This document shows positions 18,863 to 26,647 of a stretch of DNA of 27,377 nt, piece after piece. How positions within the stretch are numbered: the stretch's first letter is position 1; every line of letters begins with the position of its first letter. The notes below the pieces were generated by a model. It was not told where the DNA came from and did not search any database. It saw only the letters and a list, made by a program, of their open reading frames with translations. The DNA is from Bacteroidaceae bacterium (GTDB lineage: Bacteria; Bacteroidota; Bacteroidia; Bacteroidales; Bacteroidaceae): contig JAGBPB010000017.1 in assembly GCA_017633615.1 (NCBI GenBank), forward strand, positions 1 through 27,377. The letters run 5' to 3'. The translations under genes were made by a program, and so were the position numbers.

Positions 18863-19246
18863 TTATTTCTTTTTGAAGATAGTCCGTATAGCATAATATC
18901 CGATTGCTGTACCCACCAGCACTCCAATGGTATCGGCTATAAAATCAGCCCATTCTCCGCTTCTGTTTTGAGTAAGATACATCTGGGCAAGCTCCATCAG
19001 ACCTCCCAGGATGACAGGGGCAATGATTCCCAGCAAAACAATCTTGATCCAGTTCAGGTTGTCATGGTGACGCAGATACTCAATCCAGATTACCAGTTCC
19101 AGACCTCCGTACATACAGAGATGGACAATCTTGTCAATACCTTTAATTGGGTCCAGCTGAGTCTTGGGAGGGTTAAAAAGGGAAAGGAACAGGATGGTGG
19201 CTATTACCAGAAGGGAAAGCGGATATTTTCTTATGAATCTTATCAT
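18863..19246 (-). CDS. VanZ-like family membrane protein
   Basis: A small integral membrane protein, 127 residues from the preferred start. Hydrophobic helices are at about 8-22 (LSLLVIATILFLSLF), 45-58, 69-84 (IVLLGIIAPVILGGLM) and near the C-terminus (DTIGVLVGTAIGYYAI). The family pattern is visible: a DKIVHLCMYGGL segment, then ELAQMYLTQNRSGEWADFIADTIG. VanZ proteins are named for a teicoplanin-resistance accessory gene but most bacterial members have no known role; no resistance function is implied. I prefer the ATG at 19246 because a perfect -7 box lies immediately upstream; a longer reading begins at 19279 but would include that box. Confidence 0.8.
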   Translation of the reverse strand: MIRFIRKYPLSLLVIATILFLSLFNPPKTQLDPIKGIDKIVHLCMYGGLELVIWIEYLRHHDNLNWIKIVLLGIIAPVILGGLMELAQMYLTQNRSGEWADFIADTIGVLVGTAIGYYAIRTIFKKK

Positions 19247-19250
19247 GGCA

Positions 19251-19258
19251 CAAAAATA
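19251..19258 (-). promoter_or_regulatory. -7 promoter element of the VanZ-like gene
   Basis: TATTTTTG on the minus strand is a perfect TAnnTTTG, four bases before the ATG at 19246. ATTG lies 18 bases further upstream as a weak -33 box and reaches the start codon of the divergent helix-hairpin-helix gene. This geometry predicts a leaderless or nearly leaderless mRNA. Confidence 0.5.
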
Positions 19259-19278
19259 ACCAATTATACCGTAGCACA

Positions 19279-20001
19279 ATGTCTAAAGACCATTTCTATT
19301 TCAGCCGTAATGACAGGATCGTTGCGTTAGTCCTGTTATTCATTATCATAGCATCAAAGGCACGTATCATTTCCTTGCCGCGTAAAGAGCATACAACAGA
19401 ATTGATAACTGATACCACAGAGATTACCCGGCCGCAAACTGTTTTACAGGAAAAACCTGCCGCACGCAGTTACTACAAGAAAGACAGTATCGTTGTAAGG
19501 AAGAACAGCAAAACTTCATCTTCTTCAGGGCGTCAGGCTCAACCATACAACGGGAATAGAACAGATAATGTTACAAATCCAAGACGTTATACTTCAAAAC
19601 AACCGCCCTCGGAACCTGTTGATTTGAATGCGGCAGACAGTCTTGTCCTTATCAGTCTGCCCGGAATCGGACCTTATTACTCCTCGCGTATTCTCAAGTA
19701 CAGGGAGAGGCTTGGAGGATTTGTCAGCACATCGCAGCTTCTTGAGATAAACGGACTTCCGGATACACTGATGAAATGGTTCATTATAGGAGATTCCATA
19801 CCTATCAGAAAGATGAAGTTGAACGGTCTGACGCTGAATGAGATGAGACGCCATCCTTACATGGACTTCTATCAGGCCAAGGCTATTGTTGAGATGCGCC
19901 GTGAACGCGGAAAAATAAACAGTCCTGAACAGCTTTCCCTTCTTGAAGAGTTCACTGATCAGGACATTGAAAGACTTAAACCTTATCTGGATTTCAGATA
20001 G
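19279..20001 (+). CDS. ComEA-like helix-hairpin-helix membrane protein
   Basis: A 240-residue protein with one N-terminal membrane helix (about 13-26), a charged, Ser/Thr-rich linker, and two helix-hairpin-helix units. The first (about 113-165) begins PVDLNAADSLVLISLPGIGPYYS and has the canonical GIG hairpin; the second (about 180-238) contains YMDFYQAKAIVEMRRERGKI. This layout matches ComEA-type DNA-binding proteins, which in competent bacteria hold incoming DNA outside the inner membrane. Whether this organism takes up DNA is unknown, and this protein family is common in Bacteroidota without other competence genes nearby. It starts 32 bases from the divergent VanZ-like ATG and ends four bases from the convergent phosphatase gene. 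Confidence 0.85.
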   Translation: MSKDHFYFSRNDRIVALVLLFIIIASKARIISLPRKEHTTELITDTTEITRPQTVLQEKPAARSYYKKDSIVVRKNSKTSSSSGRQAQPYNGNRTDNVTNPRRYTSKQPPSEPVDLNAADSLVLISLPGIGPYYSSRILKYRERLGGFVSTSQLLEINGLPDTLMKWFIIGDSIPIRKMKLNGLTLNEMRRHPYMDFYQAKAIVEMRRERGKINSPEQLSLLEEFTDQDIERLKPYLDFR

Positions 20002-20005
20002 GAAA

Positions 20006-21406
20006 TCAGTAGCCGGCAAGTTTCTTGATCTTCATAGGAATCTCGGTATTGTCCATCTGGCCGGTAAATTGCTCGGCTCCGGCGCCGATGGCAAATACGG
20101 GAACGTAGCTGCCTGAATGACATCCGGCAGCCCAGCTTATCTGAGCGCACTCGGTCATGACACGTGCTGCCTCATCGGCCATCTTCTCAACTTCAAAATA
20201 CTTACCCTCCTCGAGTGCGCCGGGACCCATACCGAAGGTCTCAACGTATGCGCTCTTGAGGCTTGAAGTCTGCTTGTCGGACAGTTCAATCTTGTCCCAG
20301 AAACCAAAGTTCTCCTTGAGTTCCTTCTCAACTTCCTCCCATGTAAGGATGTCACCTATCTCACGTCCCATCTTTTCCAGGTGAGCGGTGAATGCATCCT
20401 TGCTCATTTTCTGGTACTGAAGAACCTTGAGATTGGTCTTGTAGTCACCTGCAGTAAGTCCCAGTCCACCGGTCTCGTGATCAGCGGTAATGACTATAAG
20501 GGTCTCTTTCTTGTGCTTGAGATAGAAGTCATAGGCAACCTTGATGGCCTCATCAAAATCCAGCATTTCCTGAATGTAAGCACCGGGATCGTTGTTATGG
20601 CATGCTTGGTCAATACGACCGCCTTCCATCATCATGAAGAAACCTTTTTTGGGATCTTTCATCATGAAATCAATGGCGGCCTCGGTTATCTCTGAGAGTT
20701 TTAGGTCTCCCTCCTTATGGTCAATGGCATATGACAGGTAATGGTCACTGTTAGGCTCTTTGTCAAACAGAATTATCTTATCGGTGGATGCTGCGTTCTG
20801 TTTGTATTCGTCATATCCGTGAACGATGGTATAACCGGCTTTTTCAGCCTGAACATAGTTACCTTCATCAGAATTATCCCTAGTATAGGGAGTATGGAAA
20901 TCGGCTCCTCCAAAGAAATCAAAACCTGATTCTCCTAACTGGGCTGCAATTTCGTGATATTGGTTACGGTGGGGCCTGTGTCCATAGAAACAGCCGGGCG
21001 TTGCATGATCTATGCAGACTGAGGTGCCTATTGCCACGCGTTTTCCTTTTTTATGGGCCATTTCAGCGATGGATTCTACACGGGTCTTTCTGTCCGGCAG
21101 TACACCCAGAACATTATTGTCAGTCTTCTGACCTCCTGCCAAGGCTGTTCCGGCAGCCGAGCTGTCAGTCACATCACTGTTGGCGGAGTAGGTTACGACC
21201 AGACCGGTGTAAGGGAACCGGGTAAAGCAAAGTGGCTTGTATCCGTACTGGCCTTCAATATCCTGAAGGTAATACTGGATACCCATAACCTGGTTTGTAC
21301 CCATACCGTCACCAATAAAATAAAATACATACTTGGGGCCTTTCTTTGCTGACGCTGTCAGAATGAACAGCATCATGGCCATAATCAGCGTGACTTTCCT
21401 TTTCAT
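20006..21406 (-). CDS. Alkaline phosphatase (PhoA superfamily)
   Basis: A 466-residue secreted alkaline phosphatase with a signal peptide (1-20, ending TASA). The metal and catalytic pattern is complete: D33 in FIGDGMG, the nucleophile S82 in DVTDSSAAGTAL, EGGRIDQACH in the centre (Asp and His of one zinc site), ITADHETGG (Asp-His of the other) and the final His in AAGCHSGSYVPVF. It should release phosphate from phosphomonoesters in the periplasm with two zinc ions and magnesium. The gene lies 15 bases after the cyclophilin gene, so both probably share the promoter at 22287. I see no Pho-box-like sequence that I can support. Confidence 0.93.
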   Translation of the reverse strand: MKRKVTLIMAMMLFILTASAKKGPKYVFYFIGDGMGTNQVMGIQYYLQDIEGQYGYKPLCFTRFPYTGLVVTYSANSDVTDSSAAGTALAGGQKTDNNVLGVLPDRKTRVESIAEMAHKKGKRVAIGTSVCIDHATPGCFYGHRPHRNQYHEIAAQLGESGFDFFGGADFHTPYTRDNSDEGNYVQAEKAGYTIVHGYDEYKQNAASTDKIILFDKEPNSDHYLSYAIDHKEGDLKLSEITEAAIDFMMKDPKKGFFMMMEGGRIDQACHNNDPGAYIQEMLDFDEAIKVAYDFYLKHKKETLIVITADHETGGLGLTAGDYKTNLKVLQYQKMSKDAFTAHLEKMGREIGDILTWEEVEKELKENFGFWDKIELSDKQTSSLKSAYVETFGMGPGALEEGKYFEVEKMADEAARVMTECAQISWAAGCHSGSYVPVFAIGAGAEQFTGQMDNTEIPMKIKKLAGY

Positions 21407-21421
21407 ACGTTATTTGTTTGG

Positions 21422-22264
21422 TTATTTGATTATTTCCATTGTGATGATGCTGATATCCTTGCGCGGACGGTCATTGACATCGGTTCCGGCTGCTTCAATC
21501 TTTTCAACAACCTTCATTCCGTCAATAACTTCGCCGAACACGGTATACTGGTTATCCAGGAATGGAGTGCCGCCTTCATTCATATAAGCGTCAACCTGCT
21601 CTGAGGTAAACTTGAAAGGTCCCTCCTTGGCAAGTGTCTCTTCAGTCTTGGCTACCAGTTCCTCCTGCAGTTTCCTGATGCCGTCCTGGTCATTTGCGGC
21701 CTGCAGCTTTATGATGCTGTCACGGTTCTGTATGCACAGCCTGTCAAATATACTCTGTCCCTGCTGCTGTGCCAGCTGCTGTTCCATATCCATTAAGTCA
21801 TACTTGCGGTATTTCTTTCCGGTTACAATAAAGAATTGTGAGCCTGAAGACATCCTTTCAGGATTTGCTTGGTCAGCCTGGCGGGCAGCACTCAGGGCTC
21901 CGCGTTTGTGGAAGTATTTTGGGAAAACAAACTCTGCGGGAATCTTGTAACCGGGGTCACCGGTACCAAGTTGGGCATATTTTTCAGCGTTTTTGGATTC
22001 TGGGTCACCTGCCTGTACCATGAAATCACGGATTACACGGTGAAAAAGAATGCTGTCATAGAAATGTTCCTGAACCAATTTTATGAAATTGTCCCTGTGA
22101 AGCGGAGTCTCATTGTAAAGTTTGATTGTAATGTCACCGGCAGTAGTCTTGATGAGAACCCTGGTCTCATCGGCTGACTGCGCTTTTGCGTTCTGTGAAG
22201 CACCGGCTCCACAGGAATTAATTGTTGCTGCCATCAGAAGTAATACTATAAGTTTGTATCTCAT
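21422..22264 (-). CDS. Cyclophilin-type peptidyl-prolyl isomerase, lipoprotein with insertion
   Basis: A 280-residue cyclophilin anchored as a lipoprotein (signal 1-17, Cys18 in INSCGA). Cyclophilin motifs are in order: ITIKLYNETPLHRDNFIKLV, FHRVIRDFMVQAGDP (74-88, with the catalytic Arg in RVIRDFMVQ), GSQFFI (141-146) and LDNQYTVFGEVIDGM (236-250). Between the last two, where cyclophilins usually have fewer than ten residues, about 85 residues are inserted. These are rich in Gln, Glu and Lys and look helical. The enzyme likely helps fold or assemble outer-membrane or periplasmic proteins. It precedes the phosphatase gene in the same unit and is divergent from the dehydrogenase gene. Confidence 0.92.
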   Translation of the reverse strand: MRYKLIVLLLMAATINSCGAGASQNAKAQSADETRVLIKTTAGDITIKLYNETPLHRDNFIKLVQEHFYDSILFHRVIRDFMVQAGDPESKNAEKYAQLGTGDPGYKIPAEFVFPKYFHKRGALSAARQADQANPERMSSGSQFFIVTGKKYRKYDLMDMEQQLAQQQGQSIFDRLCIQNRDSIIKLQAANDQDGIRKLQEELVAKTEETLAKEGPFKFTSEQVDAYMNEGGTPFLDNQYTVFGEVIDGMKVVEKIEAAGTDVNDRPRKDISIITMEIIK

Positions 22265-22286
22265 TGAATTTTGTTTTTTCTTTTGA

Positions 22287-22294
22287 CAAAGATA
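22287..22294 (-). promoter_or_regulatory. -7 promoter element for the cyclophilin-phosphatase unit
   Basis: TATCTTTG on the minus strand is a perfect TAnnTTTG, 22 bases before the cyclophilin ATG. A TTTG lies upstream but at a short spacing (14 bases), so the -33 box is uncertain. Confidence 0.6.
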
Positions 22295-22317
22295 GGTTAT
22301 TTTTTTGCCAAATGCCT

Positions 22318-22325
22318 TATCTTTG
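22318..22325 (+). promoter_or_regulatory. -7 promoter element for the UDP-glucose dehydrogenase gene
   Basis: TATCTTTG, identical to the divergent box on the other strand, lies 27 bases before the ATG at 22353. The two boxes form an inverted repeat with 23 bases between them. No convincing -33 TTTG is found at the usual distance. Confidence 0.58.
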
Positions 22326-22352
22326 CTTTAATAACAGGACAAACTCATAGTT

Positions 22353-23624
22353 ATGAAAATAGCAGTAGCCGGAACAGGTTATGTGGGCCTTTCATTGGCC
22401 ACATTGCTGGCACAGAAAAACCAGGTGACAGCAGTTGATGTAATCAAAGAGAAGGTAGATCTTATTAATAACCGTAAATCACCCATACAGGATGATTATA
22501 TAGAAAAGTATCTGGCGGAGAAGGAACTTGATCTTACTGCCACATTGGACGGTGAAAAGGCCTATTCTGATGCGGACTTTGTTGTGATAGCCGCTCCTAC
22601 CAATTATGACAGCAAAAAGAACTTCTTTGACACCAGCCATGTTGAGGAGGTTATAGACCTTGTTCTCAAGGTGAACCCTGATGCAATCATGGTTATCAAA
22701 TCAACCATACCGGTTGGATATACGGAGAGTGTACGTGAGAAATTCTCATACCGCGAGCGCATGCAGGATGGCACGATGAAGGTGGTTGTGCCCAACATCA
22801 TTTTTGCTCCTGAGTTCCTGCGTGAGAGCAAGGCTCTGTATGATAACCTTTATCCTTCCAGAATCATCGTTGGATTTGATAAGAAAGAATCTCGTCTAGA
22901 GGAGGCAGCCCACACTTTTGCCCGTCTTCTGCAGGAGGGTGCCATCAAGGAGAATATAGACACCCTTTATATGGGGACAACTGAGGCTGAGGCGGTAAAA
23001 CTGTTTGCCAACACCTATCTGGCTCTGCGCGTAAGTTTCTTCAATGAGCTTGATACATATGCTGAGATGAAGGGCCTAGACACCCGTGCCATAATAGACG
23101 GTGTGGGCCTTGATCCCAGAATAGGAAGCCATTACAACAACCCTTCATTCGGTTACGGTGGTTACTGCCTGCCCAAGGATACCAAGCAGTTGCTTGCCAA
23201 CTACAATGACGTACCTGAGAATCTTATCCAGGCTATCGTGGACAGCAACCGCACCCGTAAGGATTTCATTGCTGACCGTGTTCTTGAAAAGGCCGGTTAC
23301 TATACAGCCAACAGTTCATGGAATGAGGCTTCTGAAAAAGAGATAACCGTGGGCGTTTATCGTCTTACCATGAAATCAAACTCTGACAATTTCCGTCAGA
23401 GCTCCATTCAGGGAGTGATGAAACGTGTCAAGGCCAAAGGTGCCCACGTAATCATTTACGAGCCGACACTTAAGGATGGTGATACTTTCTTTGGCAGTGA
23501 GGTGGTGAACAATCTCGATGAATTCAAGAAACGCTGCAACGCAATCATAGCCAACCGCTATGACTCCTGTCTGGATGATGTCCAGGAGAAGGTTTACACC
23601 CGTGACCTGTTCCGTCGCGACTAG
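22353..23624 (+). CDS. ugd: UDP-glucose 6-dehydrogenase
   Basis: A 423-residue nucleotide-sugar dehydrogenase that should oxidise UDP-glucose to UDP-glucuronate with two NAD+, supplying capsule or other surface polysaccharides. The NAD-binding [13 protein letters not shown] loop is at 4-16. Conserved segments follow: [50 protein letters not shown] and [20 protein letters not shown], with the catalytic cysteine at 272. UDP-N-acetyl sugar dehydrogenases are relatives, but the short form and the FLRE(S)KAL pattern favour UDP-glucose. No glycan gene cluster lies beside it here. Its TAG stop shares the palindrome CTAG with the stop codon of the convergent TonB-domain gene. Confidence 0.9.
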   Translation: MKIAVAGTGYVGLSLATLLAQKNQVTAVDVIKEKVDLINNRKSPIQDDYIEKYLAEKELDLTATLDGEKAYSDADFVVIAAPTNYDSKKNFFDTSHVEEVIDLVLKVNPDAIMVIKSTIPVGYTESVREKFSYRERMQDGTMKVVVPNIIFAPEFLRESKALYDNLYPSRIIVGFDKKESRLEEAAHTFARLLQEGAIKENIDTLYMGTTEAEAVKLFANTYLALRVSFFNELDTYAEMKGLDTRAIIDGVGLDPRIGSHYNNPSFGYGGYCLPKDTKQLLANYNDVPENLIQAIVDSNRTRKDFIADRVLEKAGYYTANSSWNEASEKEITVGVYRLTMKSNSDNFRQSSIQGVMKRVKAKGAHVIIYEPTLKDGDTFFGSEVVNNLDEFKKRCNAIIANRYDSCLDDVQEKVYTRDLFRRD

Positions 23625-24460
23625 TTCAGTCTGAAGTTTACCGGGATGGTATATTTTACCCGACAGGGTTCTCCCCTTTGTATACCGGGGCTCCAGTTCG
23701 GCATGCCGGATATAACCCTTACAGCTTCTGCATCAAGCTGAGGGTGTACACTTTTCAGTATTTTGGGGCTTACTATGGAACCGTCTTTTTCAACGATAAA
23801 AGAGACAATTACACGTCCCTGAATATTGTTATCCCTGCAGGCCTCAGGATACTTGATATTGTTCTTGAGATATTCCAGCAGAGCGGCTGTGCCTCCCGGG
23901 AACTCGGGCTGAATCTCAACAACCATATAGATATCATCCTCCGGCTCAAGTTCAGCTTCAATAATCTCATAATTTGAGATGTCAACCCATTCCATGTTAT
24001 CCTCTGTGGAAGCTATGATATCCTCTTGTATATCGGCATCATCTTCCATAATATCAATGATCTCAGCTTTTGGTGCGGCAGGTGGTGGCGGAACGGGCTT
24101 CCTCTCAGATGAAATTAGATTTACCGGTTCAAACTCCGGGTCCTCAGTTGAATAGTCTTCAAATAAGAATTCATCCTGAGCGGACTGGAAGAGATAAAAC
24201 TGTTCCTTGTCAGCATAGGCAAGAAGATCCTGATCAAGAGATTCGAATTGCCTGGTAATAAGGTTTACGCTTAATATTATGACTAATATGACTGCGGCTG
24301 CCGCAGGTACACCTACAGCGAGATTTATATATGTACGGCGTCTGCGCGCAAAGCGCTCACGTGTGGCTTTCCGGTTCAGGAAGGCATCACGGTCAGAGGC
24401 TGGCAGTTTCATTTCAAAACCCTCCAGACGTTCTTTGAATTTATCTTCCCATTGTTTCAT
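23621..24460 (-). CDS. Membrane protein with TonB C-terminal domain, possible anti-sigma factor
   Basis: A 279-residue single-pass protein. Residues 1-43 are charged and predicted cytoplasmic ([20 protein letters not shown]), 45-68 form a membrane helix, 121-130 hold a short proline-rich run ([10 protein letters not shown]), 135-178 are strongly acidic, and 180-279 form a TonB C-terminal domain of the Bacteroidota type ([49 protein letters not shown]). The N-terminal stretch resembles the start of small anti-sigma-like proteins found after ECF sigma genes in Bacteroides. The gene overlaps the upstream sigma gene by four bases (ATGA). It may link an outer-membrane receptor to sigma activity; this is inference. 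A plain energy transducer is the alternative. Confidence 0.82.
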   Translation of the reverse strand: MKQWEDKFKERLEGFEMKLPASDRDAFLNRKATRERFARRRRTYINLAVGVPAAAAVILVIILSVNLITRQFESLDQDLLAYADKEQFYLFQSAQDEFLFEDYSTEDPEFEPVNLISSERKPVPPPPAAPKAEIIDIMEDDADIQEDIIASTEDNMEWVDISNYEIIEAELEPEDDIYMVVEIQPEFPGGTAALLEYLKNNIKYPEACRDNNIQGRVIVSFIVEKDGSIVSPKILKSVHPQLDAEAVRVISGMPNWSPGIQRGEPCRVKYTIPVNFRLN

Positions 24461-25023
24461 TTCCCTGTCCTTTTAAGATAATCGTTTATGGCACTTTTAA
24501 GTTGGGCGCGTGATTTAGCCAGAATCGATGCTGATCCCTTCTCCGTAATGTTGATGGCTTGAGCTATCTCCTTGTGTGAATAACCGTCGATGCAATACAT
24601 ATTGAATACGGTACGTCTAACGGCTGGAAGTGAAGCTACCATATCAAGCATAACTTGTGTTGGGATAGCGTCCACATCTTCCTCTTGAGGTTCTGAGACA
24701 GATGATTCCAGCGCGGCATCCATCGGAACAACCAGAGCCCTGGCCTTTTCACGGAGTCTGTCAATGGAAACATTGACTGTGAGCCTTCTGAGCCAGGCAT
24801 AAAGTGAACCTTCACCGTTGTAATGGAAAAACTTTATGCTGTCCATAGCCTTTATCATCGAATCATGCATAAGATCCTGCGCCTCCTCCTTATCGCCTAT
24901 ATATCTGAAGCAAACGGCATAGAGCTTGCCTGCATATCTTGTATACAGCTCTCCTTGGGCTTTCTGGTCCTTTGCGGCACATCTCAAAGCCAGGTCACTC
25001 TCGGAAATAGAGCTCATAAGCAT
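24457..25023 (-). CDS. ECF-type RNA polymerase sigma factor
   Basis: A 188-residue sigma-70 family protein with only regions 2 and 4, the ECF layout. Region 2 (about 23-95) includes LYTRYAGKLYAVCFRYIGDKEEAQDLMHDSM and YAWLRRLTVNVSIDRLR; region 4 (about 128-185) includes SLPAVRRTVFNMYCIDGYSHKEIAQAINI, then the helix GSASILAKSRAQLK. The linker between them is acidic. The start could be 25023 or two codons later (25017). A good promoter lies just upstream. It is cotranscribed with the TonB-domain membrane protein, which may control it. No SusC/SusD pair or other obvious target is in the window, and the sigma gene promoter is of the housekeeping type. Confidence 0.92.
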   Translation of the reverse strand: MLMSSISESDLALRCAAKDQKAQGELYTRYAGKLYAVCFRYIGDKEEAQDLMHDSMIKAMDSIKFFHYNGEGSLYAWLRRLTVNVSIDRLREKARALVVPMDAALESSVSEPQEEDVDAIPTQVMLDMVASLPAVRRTVFNMYCIDGYSHKEIAQAINITEKGSASILAKSRAQLKSAINDYLKRTGK

Positions 25024-25055
25024 TCTCTATGATTACCGTTTTCGATTACAGAACG

Positions 25056-25087
25056 GAAAGATACTTGAAATACGTCTCTTCTCCAAA
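25056..25087 (-). promoter_or_regulatory. Promoter of the sigma factor operon
   Basis: On the minus strand TTTG (25084-25087) and TATCTTTC (25056-25063) are 20 bases apart, close to the standard Bacteroidota -33/-7 arrangement with one mismatch in the last base. The predicted start of transcription is near 25050, giving a leader of about 25-30 bases. It is one of the few promoters in this window where both boxes can be seen. Confidence 0.62.
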
Positions 25088-25090
25088 CTT

Positions 25091-25117
25091 TTTGAGGCAT
25101 CAGAAGTTGAAGCTACG
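25091..25117 (+). promoter_or_regulatory. Possible promoter of the 6S-like RNA
   Basis: TTTG (25091-25094) is followed after exactly 19 bases by TACG at 25114, which keeps the TA of the -7 box but not its TTTG part. It points toward the structured RNA and overlaps the divergent sigma promoter region. It is the best, though weak, evidence for the RNA's strand. Confidence 0.3.
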
Positions 25118-25120
25118 CAG

Positions 25121-25304
25121 AACTATCAGTTTGGGGAGCATCAGTGCAGTGGCGTTAAGCGTAAGCCCCTGGAGGATCCCGTTAAGAACGGCGCATGTTT
25201 GAGGCGCGTTACACACCAAAGGTGGGTAAAAGGCCGAGTTCGACGTTTAGGGTCCGGAGGGGGTTGGAGTAGCCACGGAACGTTGTCTCCCAAAACTGAT
25301 AGTT
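25121..25304 (+). ncRNA. ssrS: Rod-like structured RNA, probably 6S RNA (Bacteroidales type)
   Basis: The 290 bases between the sigma and aminotransferase genes hold no plausible gene but a strong structure. AACTATCAGTTTGGGGAG (25121-25138) pairs with 25287-25304 over 18 positions with one mismatch. Inside, GTGGC (25149-25153) pairs with GCCAC (25272-25276); then a bubble of 12 and 9 bases; then CCCCT (25166-25170) with AGGGG (25258-25262), GGATCCC (25174-25180) with GGGTCC (25250-25255), CGGC (25189-25192) with GCCG (25233-25236), and a CACC/GGTG tip hairpin (25214-25224). A long rod of about 184 nt with a central bubble is the hallmark of 6S RNA, which binds RNA polymerase by mimicking an open promoter. 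Strand is inferred from the weak promoter at 25091; the reverse orientation folds equally. Confidence 0.6.
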
Positions 25305-25313
25305 AGGAGAGAA

Positions 25314-26639
25314 TCAACGATGTGCCTCATTAAAGAGGCGCAGGCGTTCTTCAAGGATGGGGAACTGGTCATCACGGATGTTTGATGAGCATCCGCGAAT
25401 GCCCTGGCGGGTACTGCCGGTTGATGAGAGCACAATTCCGCTTATGCCGAAGTAGAGCAGCTCATGCAGCAGTTGGCCTCCCTCCATAGGAGTGCCGTCG
25501 GGCAGGTTGTAGCCGAATGTAAAGAAGAATCCGTTGCTTACAGGCTCCTCCAGATCCTTGTCATAGGTGATGTTGAACCCGTTGCGCAACAAGGCAGCCT
25601 TGATCTTCTCGGTGCGGCGTGCATACTCGCGTATATCTTCACGGAACCGGTACTCACCGTCACAGGCGGCCTTAAGCATGGCAGCCATAGCGCACTGTAC
25701 TGAGTGTGTTACGCCCGATGACATAGCGTAAAGCATATCGTATGCATATACTGCGCCGAAGCGGGAAATGTTGTAACGCTTTTGCAGAGTCTCAAAGTGG
25801 CGCTCATAGAGTTTGTCAGAGATGCAAGCCACAGCAATGCGCTCGCCGGCATAGCTGAATATCTTGCTGCCGCTGAGCATCATGATGTAGTTATCGGTGT
25901 AGTGTGATACACTTATCTGGTAGGGAGCCTTGAAAGGTATGCCCAGTCCTTCACGGCGGAAGTCCATGGTCATGTATGCAAGGTCCTCCAGGATGATGGT
26001 ATCATACTTTGTAGCCAACTGACCGATGGTTTTGATTTCATCCTCGGTAAGGCACATCCAGCTTGGGTTGTTAGGGTTGCTGTAAACAATGCAGCATATG
26101 TTGCCCTGCTTGAGGTAACTCTCCAGCTTGGGTCCCAGCTTCTCGGCACGGAAATCGGCCACGTCAAACTGGGCTGTCTTGACACCCATAACCTGAGCTT
26201 GCATCTTCTGTACAGGGAATCCCGGATCAACATAAAGTATGGTATCCTTCTTTGGATCAATCTGTGAGCACAGAAGGAATGCTGCAAAGGTTCCCTGCAT
26301 GGCTCCGCATGTGGGCGTGCAGTGACCGGGCTCAATATCGGTGTTGATGAAAGCCTTGACAAAACGCGCTGCCTGCTCCTTGAGTTCAGGAATACCCTCA
26401 ATGTTGGGGTACTTTGATGCCACACCACGATCAAGTGCCTCTTTCTGGGCTTTGATACCTACAGCCGATGGCGGTATGCCGGGTACACCCATCTCAAAAT
26501 GGATGAACTCCTGACCGGTAACCTTCTCAGCGTTCAGTTCACATGCCAGCACCTGACGGATGGAGGCCTTATTGAGGTCACGTACCTCTATTTTCTCAAG
26601 ATAATCGTCAATGACGTTTACAGGAATCAGCGTTTTCAT
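25314..26639 (-). CDS. PLP-dependent aminotransferase, class I/II (probably aromatic)
   Basis: A 441-residue fold-type I aminotransferase. The PLP lysine is K259 in MLSGSKIFSYAGERI; NPNNP (188-192) and D219 in LEDLAYM are the expected cofactor contacts, and a conserved Arg near the end (TRQGIRGCSS) probably binds the carboxylate. It is complete and starts eight bases after iorB. Because it shares an operon with indolepyruvate oxidoreductase, the likely job is interconversion of Phe, Tyr or Trp with their aryl-pyruvates; the substrate is inferred only from context. It is the last gene of the operon, and its stop lies nine bases from the 6S-like structure, with no clear terminator between. Confidence 0.87.
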   Translation of the reverse strand: MKTLIPVNVIDDYLEKIEVRDLNKASIRQVLACELNAEKVTGQEFIHFEMGVPGIPPSAVGIKAQKEALDRGVASKYPNIEGIPELKEQAARFVKAFINTDIEPGHCTPTCGAMQGTFAAFLLCSQIDPKKDTILYVDPGFPVQKMQAQVMGVKTAQFDVADFRAEKLGPKLESYLKQGNICCIVYSNPNNPSWMCLTEDEIKTIGQLATKYDTIILEDLAYMTMDFRREGLGIPFKAPYQISVSHYTDNYIMMLSGSKIFSYAGERIAVACISDKLYERHFETLQKRYNISRFGAVYAYDMLYAMSSGVTHSVQCAMAAMLKAACDGEYRFREDIREYARRTEKIKAALLRNGFNITYDKDLEEPVSNGFFFTFGYNLPDGTPMEGGQLLHELLYFGISGIVLSSTGSTRQGIRGCSSNIRDDQFPILEERLRLFNEAHR

Positions 26640-26647
26640 CAGTGTTT

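Noticed and set aside
24926..25306. Plus-strand open frame spanning the sigma gene start and the gap, ending in the structured region
   Set aside because: Its first part is antisense to the sigma gene and its last part is the 6S-like structure; the product has no family resemblance.
25024..25313. tmRNA, RNase P RNA or SRP RNA in the gap
   Set aside because: No tmRNA tag frame or T-arm, no RNase P core sequences such as GAGGAAAGTCC, and no SRP GGAA-capped helix; length and bubble fit 6S better.
25970..26434. 154-codon minus-strand frame overlapping the aminotransferase in another frame
   Set aside because: Low-complexity Ser/Arg-rich translation without a domain; the aminotransferase frame is fully conserved through it.
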